Source: Cenococcum geophilum 1.58 (lineage: Eukaryota; Ascomycota; Dothideomycetes; Gloniales; Gloniaceae). From it: a stretch of 64,000 nt of DNA. The position numbers and the translations under genes were made by a program. The notes below the pieces were generated by a model. That model was not told the origin of the DNA, did not search any database, and was given only the letters and a program-made list of their open reading frames with translations. Location of the stretch: NCBI GenBank assembly GCA_001692895.1, contig KV748193.1, forward strand, positions 1,488,001-1,552,000. The letters run 5' to 3'. This document shows positions 14,221 to 24,271 of this stretch, one piece after another; positions within the stretch are counted from its first letter, which is position 1, and each line of letters opens with the position of its first letter.

Positions 14221-14379
14221 GGCACTAGGTAGGATTTAGGCTAGATTTCCAAAGTTTAGGCCTAAAAAGCCTTATAAATACTAGGATATCGCCTAGATTC
14301 CGCCCTATAGGCCTACACCCCCTATAATTAATATATTTAAAATAGACTATAACCTATTCGTGCCGTGCAAGAGATAGAT
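14221..14379 (+). repeat. Second split direct repeat of the YR element, internal copy
   Basis: About 159 bp ending GAGATAGAT; it abuts the internal copy of the left repeat directly and is repeated at 14578-14736. Confidence 0.85.
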
Positions 14380-14494
14380 ATTATGTGTCTATACATTACT
14401 TGGCCAAAAACCCTGCAACTTAGGTATTTAACTAGATATTCAACACGGTCAATAATATTATCGCTTATAACTACACTTAATAGGTTATTTTTTT
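14380..14494 (+). repeat. Internal copy of the left split direct repeat
   Basis: Matches 9724-9838. Its position directly after 14379 gives the order repeat-1 / body / repeat-2, repeat-1, repeat-2, the split-direct-repeat plan of PAT and Ngaro elements. Confidence 0.85.
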
Positions 14495-14577
14495 TACCTA
14501 CTTACCCCCCTTATAATATATATTAGATTAGTTACTTATAGTCCTGTTTAGGTCTAGCGGCGGGCTATCCCATTAGG

Positions 14578-14736
14578 GGCACCGGGTAGGATTTAAGCTA
14601 GATCTCCAAAGTTTAGGCCTAAAAAGCCTTATAAACGCTAGGATATCGCCTAGATCCCGCCCTATAGGCCTGCACCCCCTATAATCGATATATTTGAAAT
14701 GGACTATAACCTGTTTATGCCGTGCGAGAGATAGAT
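14578..14736 (+). repeat. Right terminal copy of the second split direct repeat
   Basis: Matches 14221-14379 with transitions only at most differing sites; the Copia-2 RNase H reading resumes immediately after it. Confidence 0.85.
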
Positions 14737-15055
14737 TAACGGTCTAGAAGATTCTACAACCGGAGTAGTTACCCCTAGTTTTATATATCGATTTAAAGTC
14801 CCTCTATAACTGCCTAGTTAAACTAGGTATGATATAAGAGAAGAGACTTATAATCGACCTAATGTGCTTATATCAGGCCTACGAACGACGTAAAATTGCG
14901 GAGGTTAAATGGATCAGCGGCGGAAACAACCTAGTAAACGCTATAACTAAGGCAAAGCCGTGTTAAGCCCTTAAAACCCTAATTAACACAAATAGGCTCA
15001 ACCTAAAAGTTATAGAATGGGTAGAGCGAGACTAACGGAGCATTTATAGTTTAGT

Positions 15056-15108
15056 TACGGCCCGTCGGAAGGCCGTACGGTATATTTACGGCCCGCTAAA
15101 AGGCCGTA
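15056..15108 (+). repeat. Two tandem hairpins in the Copia-2 3' untranslated region
   Basis: TACGGCC...GGCCGTA occurs twice (15056-15077 and 15087-15108) with loops of 8 bases, between the end of RNase H and the 3' LTR. A third related ACGGACCGTAAG follows near 15121. This could mark RNA structure used by the element, or its terminator; nothing more can be said from sequence. Confidence 0.6.
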
Positions 15109-15285
15109 CGGTTCATTTTACGGACCGTAAGTAGGACTTACGGCCAGATTAGAGCACCATTTGGAAGGCAACCTAGAAGGCACCTTAGGGGGGGTTTCCT
15201 ATATATTTTCTTATGTGTTTTATGGTTCTATTAAGGTAATTACGGAGGCTATATATAAGTAGTTTCTTTTTCCAAGTACCGCTAG

Positions 15286-15556
15286 TGTATAATTATAGCA
15301 CCTGTCGTACTAACCGCGTGCTTACGCGTTCGGTACGCCGGGTACGCGTTTACGCGTTCGGTGCACTAACCACCCGCTTACGCGTCTGGTGCACTCCTAA
15401 AGCACTAACTAATTAGGGGGAGGTGCGTTAGTATATAGACTACGTAGTCTACCTCAATAGAATCGATAGTTACTACCATCCTAAAGAGCATACGATACTA
15501 TACGTATTTCGTGCCCCGGGATATAACTTACCTATACCATTAAGTTGGTATAAACA
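15286..15556 (+). repeat. Copia-2 3' LTR (271 bp)
   Basis: Begins TGTATAATTA and ends GGTATAAACA, followed by the target duplication ATATC. It is the less altered of the two copies. Confidence 0.9.
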
Positions 15557-18058
15557 ATATCCTTTAAGAATTGTGCGGCTTAGAGGGAGGTTAAGAAGTT
15601 AATAACTTAGAGTACTAGCTTGCCGCTAAGGTATATAACGTTGACGATAATATAGAAGTTGAAGTTATAGTTATTTTTAAGGGTGAACTTAAATCGGCCA
15701 GGGGACCTCTGGTTTATTTAGTAGTGGTAGCAGTATTTTATAAAATGCTTAATTGCCTTAACCTTAACTTTATAGCCTACTCGCTAAAGAACCCTAAGTA
15801 ATTGGTGAACTAATGGGTAACCAAAACGACGGTATAGTTGGCGTAACTTTGACTTAGTTAAATGGCTCTAAGCAACACTCTTTTCTGGTTATTAAAGGAG
15901 CAGCTAAGGGTAACCCTACTTACGTATAATAGGCACCCGATTATCCCCCTGCACAAGCATATTCTTAAAGTTATTAAGCTTAACGCCTAGTTTATTTATA
16001 TCTCTAATGTAAAATAGAAATAGGGTGTTTATGGGAACAATATAAAAAGTAATGTACCCTAAGGGGGTTTAAACCCTAATTGTGCTAAGAGAGATTATAG
16101 TACCTTTGCTAAAACAAATCGTGTGTTAGCCTGCCGTTAAATAGTTAATCTAAATAGAGCTATTAAGCTGCTAAAGGGCTCGAACTTAAGGTTCTCCTAC
16201 TATAGATACTCCTGCGGCTCTAATATCCGGTATAATACTATAGAAGACGTTTACTAAGTATCTGTCGTTAAAGGAAAATGCGGAGCTCTTCTTTAGCTTG
16301 TTAAAGATATCTAACTTTATAATAAAATGGAGCGTAGATTGGTTATTAAGAATAGTAACGGTTTATATACCATTTGCCTTACTATACTTAGTAAAGTATT
16401 GGTTAGGTAAGTAGTCCTTAATTTCTATATCTATAAGGAGCTGTTTGGTCTTATTAACCTTACCCTTAAGGTCTTTTACGCCTTCGTATTAAACTAGGAA
16501 GCTTTAGAAGTAGGCTGTAGTAATTTTACAATTTCTAACGTTTCTTGTACTCTGACGGAACTTATTATATACCTCTTTTCGCTTATTAAGGGAGTATCTA
16601 GTTAACTAGTAATTTAGCTTCTTACAAATATAGTACTTCTTCTAGCAATTACTTTAAAATAAACCTCTACAAGGACCTCTATAATTACCTTATAGTTGAC
16701 GTTAATCGTACCCTTTGCTGTATTCCCTACTACGGCCGCTATATATTTGATTAGTCTAGTTATAATTATATTAGTTAGGAACGCTTAATTAGGTAGGGCT
16801 TTTGGTATAAAGCTGTTAAGATTCTTATATTTGCATTATAGTACCTACGGCAGAGCGTAGCTCGGCATATACTCCTTTAAACGTATTTATAGGTTTATAT
16901 AGCGCCAAGTTGCACTTAGGAACGCCACGGTATGCTAAAATAATCTAGTCCCTTAGGCTGTTCTTATTTTAGTAAGTTTTAGTAAGTCCGCATTAGATTT
17001 TCTAGAGTTTATTAAAGAGTAGTTAAAGGCACTCTAAATAAGTTTTTATTAGGTTAGAAGTAATAACTCTCTAGAATATAGTCTCTCGTTATTTAGATAT
17101 ATAAAATTAGCAATTCTTATTAGTTTTAAAGTGGGCTCTAGTAAGCTAAAGTATTATATTAAAGCTATAGTTTTTACCTGTAATATAGTTATAATAGAAT
17201 ATTACTGCCCATCTCTTTAATATAATAGAGAAAGCGTAGTAGTACTAGTGGCATTAAATTTTAACCTTATTATAATAGTTATAGAAAACCTGTAGTTTTA
17301 CTTTAAGTATATTATATAATTCTCCTTTAAATTTTTTCTTTTTATCTAAATATACCTTTATTAGATTCGTAACTTCTTATAGTAAAGGGTTACTGGTTAG
17401 CTGGAGTAGAGAAGCTAGAGGTAGTAAAGGTGGAGGACGAGTACCTCTAGGTAGGAGAGCACCTTTAGGTGGAAAAATAGTATTCTAGGGGTTTTATTTT
17501 AAATTAAAGTTGCCTTTTAAAGAATATAGGTTAGTTTTAGGTTTTTGTAGTTAACGTATAATCTTAGCTTTTGTCTATACTAGTTCTTCTATACTAGTAA
17601 TAACGGCCTAAATATTACTAATAATTAGGTTATCGTTCTTAGTAATATATACCCCATTCCTATGGAGGAAATCTTAAAAATCCTAAATAATATTAATATT
17701 ACTAAGTACCTAGGTATTAGCGGTCTATCCTATAAAATCCTCCCTAAAATATTCCCATAGCTGTATATTAGCGTAGTATTTACTTTAGTAGAATATAATA
17801 CAGTATAGGAGAAAGTTATTAACTTATTTTGTGGTATAAGTTATTATATTAAAGGTAAATTCGTCCTAATTTTTATTAATAAGTTTCGCGTATAAAGCTA
17901 CCCCTAGTAGTAAGGAGTCTTCCCAGTCGTTTAAAGTAGGCATAGCTATGTTTTTGGAGGGAGGGAAGTGTTATTAGCGTAGGGATTATTATTTAGTACG
18001 CGTTTATAATATATATTTGTTATTTAGTACGCGTTTGTGACGTATATTTGCGATTATA

Positions 18059-18235
18059 GGGCTTAGGACTAGTTCTGGCCTTAAATTGTAAAGACTTATA
18101 AAGCGTATTATTCTACGTAATAGACGTAAGAATTTGTAATCTTAGAAAGGCTTAGGACTAGTTCTGGCCTTTAGATCCTTAGATTTATAGAAGAGTTTTA
18201 TTTAAGGTTTAGGACCAGTTTTAACCTTAAAAGAC
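18059..18235 (-). repeat. Three spaced copies of a ~22-bp motif in the Copia-1 leader
   Basis: The plus-strand motif GCTTAGGACTAGTTCTGGCC occurs near 18060 and 18150, and a RIP-altered version near 18207. All lie in the untranslated leader next to the 5' LTR. A shorter repeat containing TTTAGTACGCGTTTRT lies just upstream at about 17990-18045 (two copies). Confidence 0.75.
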
Positions 18236-18336
18236 AGCTTCCTTTAGCATGAGTAGCACTAGTACAGTGGTTTGTCTCTTCTTAGTGGAATACCTAGCTG
18301 CTCTATAGTATAATAGTAAAGTTAACCACTAATTAG

Positions 18337-18572
18337 TATTAGTTATATAAGGGGATATTACGTAGCTATGGTTTGTAGATAATATAATAATTGTTCTATA
18401 TTCTTCTTAAAGAAAGGGGTAAGGAACTTAAGGTTCCTCACCACGCTAGTGCCGCGGCGGCACGTGATGGCAACTTGCTGCACGCAACGGCAACTTGCCG
18501 CACGTAACGGCAACTTGCTATACGTGACGGCAATATACCTTATATAGTGACCATTTGCCTTTATTCCCAACA
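18337..18572 (-). repeat. Copia-1 LTR, 5' copy (236 bp)
   Basis: Ends CCAACA and is followed by the target duplication GTTAG. About 20 bp longer than the partner because it has one extra copy of the CACGYAACGGCAACTTGC subrepeat. Confidence 0.9.
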
Positions 18573-21500
18573 GTTAGTTAATAGGTGGAAAGTATTTTAT
18601 AGTTCTATATATAGTATCTTAAAATAGGTATAGAGTTAATATAACCGCCCTTATTAACACTAAAGTAAATAGCTTTACCTTTATAAATACTGCCTATATA
18701 AATAATGTTGCTAAGTTTCTAAATATAGAAGCTATCTAACTAGAGAAGCCTATCTAGGTAAAAGGCTATAATGGCTAAGCCGGTCGGCCCGTTACCTATA
18801 TCTTAAAATTATATATCGCTCTTAACGGATAGCGCTAATATAGTATCCCCTTTTATATTCTAGACCTAGGGTCCTATAATATAATCCTTAGACGAAAATA
18901 AATGTCCTATTTTAATATTTAGTTAAATATACGATAAAGATAGTTTATCTAGCCGGAGGATAGACTAAGGTTACCCTCCTTTATTAGGGAGATCTAAACT
19001 AACTATAAGATACTAGCCGTAAGGGCTAACCCTACCTACTAGTAGGATGTTCTAGCCTATAATCTAGCCTTTACCTAAGAAGACACCCGCTATAAAGCTA
19101 GAATGAACTTTATACCAATAAAGATACTCTCCTAAAGCGCTATATTTAAAGAGGACTCTATATATAGAAGCGGGATAGATAGTAACGTAGATAACGTCTA
19201 AATTGCGCAGATTTAACCGGTATAGAAAAGAACGTATTAATAGGATATAAGGAATAACCTCTAAAAAATGCAATAGGAGTTAAAAGGAGTAATAATAACG
19301 CTAGTGCCCTAGAAGTCCATAAAGTTATATACACCCCTATTATTATATAACCCCCCCGCTATAAATATCGCCGTAATTAGTACTATAGCGTTTTACTTTA
19401 ATATATACTAAAAGGATAACGAGGTCTTTATAATAAGCCTATATAAGATTAACCAAATTATTAATAATAGGGAGGAAGAGCTAGCTGAGGAGACCGATGA
19501 GGAATTAGTTAAATACCTCCTTTTTACTATTTATATAAATTATAAGAATATATTCTTAAAGGCGGCTTTAGATAAGTTACCCCCTTACTAAACGTATAAT
19601 TATAAGATTTAATTAAAAGCTAATAACTTGCTAGGTTATAGCCCCCTCTANTAATAATTAANNGANAAGCTAAAAGTAATAAAGTAGTACTTAATTAATA
19701 ACCTAGATAAAGGGTTTATCGAGCTAAGTTAAGCCCCTTTTACTTCCCCTATCCTATTTATAAAAAAGCCTAATAAAGGCTTTTACTTTTATATTAACTA
19801 TTAAAAGCTAAACGCTATTACTTAAAAGGATCGGTATTCTATTCCTTTAATTAATAAGACCCTTGTACGTCTAAGCAGGGTAAAGATCTTTACTAAACTT
19901 AATATCTATTAAGCTTTCCACTAAATTAGGATAAACCCCGCATTTAAAGATTTAACTATATTCCGTACCTATTATAGCTCCTATAAATATAAAGTTCTTT
20001 CCTTTAGACTAATAAACGGACTAGCTACGTACTAAAGGTATATAAATAATATTCTTTTTAATTACCTAGACGAATTCTGCATGGTATACCTAGACGACAT
20101 TCTTATATACTTAGACGATAAACTTAAGTATTAAGTTTATGTTAAGAAGGTCCTAGAGAGACTATAGAACATAGGCTTATAAGTTAATATTAAGAAATGC
20201 GAGTTTAGGGTAAAATATATAAAGTACCTTAGGTTTATTGTAACTATAAAAGGAATTAAGGTTAACTTTAAAAAGGTAGAGGCAATCCGTAACTAGAAGC
20301 CCCCTTATATAGTAAAAGGGATCCAGTCCTTCCTTAGCTTTTATAACTTCTGCTACTAGTTTATCCGTAACTACGGAATTATAGCAAAACCTCTTATTTA
20401 ACTAACTAGAAAGGATACGCCTTTTATCTTTAATAATAACTATATAAAGGCATTTAAAGAGATAAAAGATCGGCTTATCTCTTTTTTAATACTTTATTAC
20501 TATAACCCGGACCTTAAATTAATGCTAAAAACGGATACTTCTAATAGGGTTATAGCGGGAATCCTATTACAGCTATATTTAGACGGTAAATAGTACCCTA
20601 TTATCTTTTTCTTAAAAATAATAAACCTAGCTAAGTGTAATTATAAAGTATATAATAAAGAAATGCTAGCTATTATTTAATTACTATCCTAATAGCGCGT
20701 AGAGCTTAAAGGTATAAACTCTAGGATTAAGATATATATAGATTATAAAGCCCTAGAGTACTTTATAACTATAAAGTAGCTTACTAAATAGTAAGCCTAG
20801 TAGGCCAAAATACTCTTATAATTCTTCTTTATAATTATATATTATTCTAGTAAGTAAAACTTTAAGGCTAATGCTTTAACCTAAAGAGAATAAGATATAG
20901 GACCCTAGAATAAGCTAAAGACCCTATACCGGACGCGCGCCCTCCTCTATTCTAAACAGCTTAACCCGCGGATCCTTAGGGAGCTAGACTTTTAGTAAAA
21001 CTAGCTAGCACTAATAGAGGAGTCCTTAGATAAACTAATAGGGCTAATTAACCACCTCTTAACTATAAACCGCACGGTTAATGCCCTAAAGGCCCTTTAT
21101 AACTAAGCCGTAAAAGAAAACCCCAATTTTAAAATAGAGGAAGGATTGCTTCTATACTAGGAGCGGCTTATAGTCCCTAACGTTAATAACCTATAAACTA
21201 AACTAATCCGTAACGCTTATTGCTAAGTTTCTATAGCACACTCTAGCAAGAATAAGATATATAAAATTATTAACTGCTGCTACTACTAGCTAAGAATGGT
21301 TATAAATATTAACTAATATATATAGAACTGTAAAGACTATTAGAGAGCTATAACCCCACGGGATAAAACCCTAGGACTACTTAAGCCACTCCTAATACTA
21401 GAGCGCCCTTAGTAGTATATCTTTATAGACTTTTATAAGCTACCTATAGACCGTAACGGATATAATATAGTTATAGTTATAGTTAACTACTTTAGCAAAC

Positions 21501-21599
21501 GCCCGTTTTCCCTTCTCTGTTATAAGAACATTAATGCTAAAAAAGTAGCCTGGCTATATATCTACTACGTCTACTAAATTTACGGACTACTAGATACTA

Positions 21600-21767
21600 T
21601 GTTAGTAGGGAGGAAGTACTTGGGCAGTCTCTTTGAGCTCAGCGACATGTCACGTGACAGCGCGCGGGCCATCGTGTAGATATCCTCTCGGGGTCTTCGA
21701 GCCCCTAAGATTCTTCCTCATAGAGTATCATATGTATCATTCCATCAGCCTGCTCAGTGCCCTGACA
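21600..21767. mobile_element. Solitary LTR A (168 bp), RIP-free
   Basis: Starts TGTTAGTAGG and ends CCTGACA, flanked by the 5-bp target duplication TACTA (21595-21599 and 21768-21772), inside the integrase region of Gypsy-1. It keeps normal CpA, TpG and CpG content in the middle of saturated sequence. Contains the 12-bp palindrome TGTCACGTGACA. No internal retroelement sequence remains. Confidence 0.9.
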
Positions 21768-22826
21768 TACTATTATATCTAACTACAGGCTATAGTTTAT
21801 ATTGGCCTTCTAGAATAAATTTACCTAAATCCTAGGTATTAAGCTAAAGCTTTTTATAGCTTACTACCCCTAGATAGATAGTTAGACGGAGATTATAAAT
21901 TAGTACCTAAACCAGAGGCTTAGGCCCTTTGTTAACTACTTTTAGAATAACTAGTCTAAACTACTACTTTTAATAGACTACGCCTAAGTAACTCTACCCT
22001 ATAACTCTACAGGGTTTGCCCCAATTTAGCTAGAAATAGGATACTTACCCTATATAAGCTTTAACTAAAAAAGGCTAGAAAAACCCTAGACTGTATAAGA
22101 GAAGCTATTTTATAGTAAGGCCCAATAGTACGTTAAACGCTTAGAGGAAGCCTAGATAGTAGCCTATAAGAACCTAAGAAAAGCCTAAAGGTTAATAGAA
22201 TAGTAGGCAAATAAACACCGTTAAGAGCCTAACTTTGCCCCTAGCGATATAGTCTAGGTTATAATAAAGAATTGGAAGACTAAACGACCTAGCTATAAGT
22301 TAGACTATTAGATGGTAGAACCGTATAAGGTTCTTAAAAAGTTAGGCAACTTATATAAGGTAAAGCTCCCGGATTTAATTAGGGTGCACCCTATTTTCTT
22401 ACTAGATAAGTTATAGAAAGCTATAAATGACCTATTGCCCGGATAAAAGAATAAGCCTCCCCTACTAATTTAAGTAAACGGTGATGATAAATAGGAAGTT
22501 AATAAAATACTAGCCTATAAGATAGTATAGGGAATGTTAAAATACTATATTTAATAGAAGGGCTATAACCTGGACCTAACTTAGGACCCTATATAGAACT
22601 TTATAGGCTGCCCCTAAAAGCTTAAAGAGTTTTATAACTAATACCCTAACACACCTAGACCCCTAAAGTACTTAAACAAGTAGATAGAATGCTAGTATAA
22701 TAAAGATAATAAGTTACTGGAGGAGTATAGGGATAAGAACGCCCTAAAGCCCTAATATAGCTATCTGCCAAATTCTACCAGATTCTGCCGTTTTCTATTA
22801 GTACTAAAAAAGTTTAGATATCCAGG

Positions 22827-22849
22827 AACTTTAACCGCCGGTTAAAGTT
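22827..22849. repeat. Palindromic block, copy 2 (in Gypsy-1 3' region)
   Basis: Same arms as copy 1 around C, preceded by TCCAGG and followed by ATCTAATTAGTTAGAT. Located between the Gypsy-1 chromodomain and 3' LTR, in the element's sense orientation. Confidence 0.9.
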
Positions 22850-23068
22850 ATCTAATTAGTTAGATCCTTACTAAGACTTTTAGCGGCTACTCTTTCTAGC
22901 CTAGCGCTTCTACTTAACCTATAATTATCTCTTGGTACTTAGTCCGGACGCACTTACGTTTTCTTTCTTTCCTTATCTTATATTTTGTAATCTTACGTTT
23001 TAAAGGCCTAGGGCTATCTTATTTCTAACTAAGCCTAAGGGTAGGCTTTCTTTTAAAGAGGGGGGTAA

Positions 23069-23269
23069 TGTAACGGCGTTATTGCATGTTACCTGCCAAA
23101 TTCTACTAACCTATAATTGGCTCGCCCAAAGCTAGCGCCTTAGCGGCTTACCCTATATATTTGTTTATATCGGTCCTAGCGACCCCCTTTTCCTTCTCCT
23201 TAGCTTAGTATCTTCGTAATATAGCATTCTACAAGCTTTGGTTCAGAGGCATTTGTATAAGCCGTGACA
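23069..23269 (+). repeat. 3' LTR of Gypsy-1 (201 bp)
   Basis: Begins TGTAACGGC and ends GCCGTGACA, an imperfect inverted end pair, right after a purine tract AAAGAGGGGGG. It is less RIP-altered than the body of the element. The matching 5' LTR is not in this window, so the assignment rests on position and end sequence. Confidence 0.65.
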
Positions 23270-23852
23270 TTCCTTATATTTCTCCCGTTCTTTTACTAAG
23301 TTAGCTAGCTTAATTTTTAGCTATTTAATAGTAAAGCCTAAGTCTACCTATTTCTCTTTAATTAACTTAATTATAGGAAGGGGCCGCGGTAGGTCGTTAA
23401 GAACCTACTTAATGTTTTTGGATTAAAGGTGGTTTTGTATATTAATACTAAATATTAGCCAGTCTTCCTATCTAACGAGCTTTCGGATAGAGGCTTGGGT
23501 AGTATATTCGTCGCTTATATTAGTGAGGCTTATAGGCAGTTTATAGGCCTTATTAAGATAACGTTATTAGATTTGTTTCCTTTATAAGGAGTTTTTAATA
23601 GTATAGGTTTTAACTTAATATGTTCCTTAGCCGGTATAGACAGTTCTAATAAGCTTCTTTTAATTTGCTACTAATACGGTTATTATAAAGCTTTATTCTT
23701 AAAACTCTATCATTCTATTTATTAATGATAGTAAAGTTATTTACTAAATAAGAGGTCCTCCTAAGCCTTTAGTGCCGCTATTTAATTATAAACTATACTA
23801 GGCTCGTCCTTAGTAGGACCCTCTTATTACATTTAGCGTAAAGCCCATCGTT
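23270..23852. other. Unassigned AT-rich stretch between Gypsy-1 and Gypsy-2
   Basis: Saturated with TpA. On the minus strand one frame reads fairly long between breaks (about 23760-23300) but shows no family I recognise. It may be the remains of another repeat; no gene is claimed. Confidence 0.4.
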
Positions 23853-24271
23853 TATAACGAAGCCTTATAGGAGATACTACGGTAGACTTATTAATGGGCT
23901 GGGTATATAGGTATAGAATAGTCAACAACATAAATATAACTAGTGGAGTAGTTACCTAACAGATTAACTCTAATTATATTCTAAGATTTACTATAAAAAA
24001 GAGAAACTATTTATAGAGACCGTGTGTCTTTAAATATATAACTCCTCTTTATAGTAAAGGGTTCGGTATATTAGTATATTAATATATTAGTACGTTATGT
24101 TTCTATATTCCTACGTTCCTACGTTCTAAACTTATAACGTAACTAGCTATATAACTTAGCTACCCCTTATTCTATAGCTTAATTAGTTCTAGTGCCTTCC
24201 GTACTATCTTAACTAACCCATTTATATCTTTCCTTAGTAGTCGCGCTACTGCTAATATAAGGTCTATAACA
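23853..24271 (-). repeat. Gypsy-2 LTR, 3' copy (419 bp)
   Basis: Matches 31240-31893 (minus the nested LTR) along its whole length, with only transitions apart from small length changes in the repeated TTAGTACGT stretch. Ends are TATAAC and TATAACA, consistent with RIP-altered TG and intact CA. Confidence 0.85.

Larger units (their letters stand above)
9724..14736 (+). mobile_element. Tyrosine-recombinase retrotransposon (DIRS group, Ngaro/PAT-like)
   Basis: Fossil retroelement of the DIRS group inserted in the RNase H region of Copia-2. In order: a gag-like region with Cys/His clusters near 10790-10860, reverse transcriptase (about 11040-11850), RNase H (about 11880-12520), and a tyrosine recombinase (about 12720-13640) recognisable from the FTGFLHIEKITY and HRGTAQH segments around the catalytic Arg and His-x-x-Arg boxes. 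No integrase and no obvious methyltransferase region lie between RNase H and the recombinase, which favours the Ngaro side of the group over DIRS1. The ends carry split direct repeats. No target duplication, as expected for recombinase-mediated insertion. Broken, with dozens of breaks. Confidence 0.8.
4405..15556 (+). mobile_element. Copia-2 retrotransposon (plus strand), split by a YR element
   Basis: Fossil Copia element with 271-bp LTRs at 4405-4675 and 15286-15556 and target duplication ATATC at 4400-4404 and 15557-15561. Domains in order: gag (about 5051-6400) with a zinc knuckle beginning CFVCGKE near 6430, protease region (about 6830-7150), pre-integrase and integrase (about 7270-8000), linker, reverse transcriptase (about 8470-9330), RNase H (about 9480-9723, resuming at 14737-15040). 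The YR retroelement at 9724-14736 interrupts RNase H. It lies in the integrase region of Copia-1. Broken by many RIP-type changes. Confidence 0.9.
1332..18572 (-). mobile_element. Copia-1 retrotransposon (minus strand), split by Copia-2
   Basis: Fossil Ty1/Copia element in reverse orientation, with LTRs at both ends and a 5-bp target duplication GTTAG at 1327-1331 and 18573-18577. Read on the minus strand the order is gag region (about 17900-16600), pre-integrase and integrase (about 15950-15557, then 4400-3850), a basic Gly/Arg/Pro linker near 3600-3630, and reverse transcriptase/RNase H (about 3400-1950). The integrase is interrupted by Copia-2 (4405-15556). Broken in many places, saturated with RIP-type transitions. 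It sits inside Gypsy-1 and is therefore younger than it. Confidence 0.85.
18578..23269 (+). mobile_element. Gypsy-1 retrotransposon, right part (pol, chromodomain, 3' LTR)
   Basis: Continuation of the Gypsy-1 fossil after the Copia insertion. In order it shows a protease-like region (about 18750-18900), reverse transcriptase (about 19680-20300, with the conserved YLDD region near 20080-20100), RNase H (about 20500-20900), integrase (about 21200-22150, interrupted by a solitary LTR at 21600-21767) and a C-terminal chromodomain-like segment (about 22490-22650), which places it among the chromoviruses. A purine-rich tract at 23056-23066 precedes the LTR at 23069. It is broken, with dozens of RIP-type breaks. 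Confidence 0.8.
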
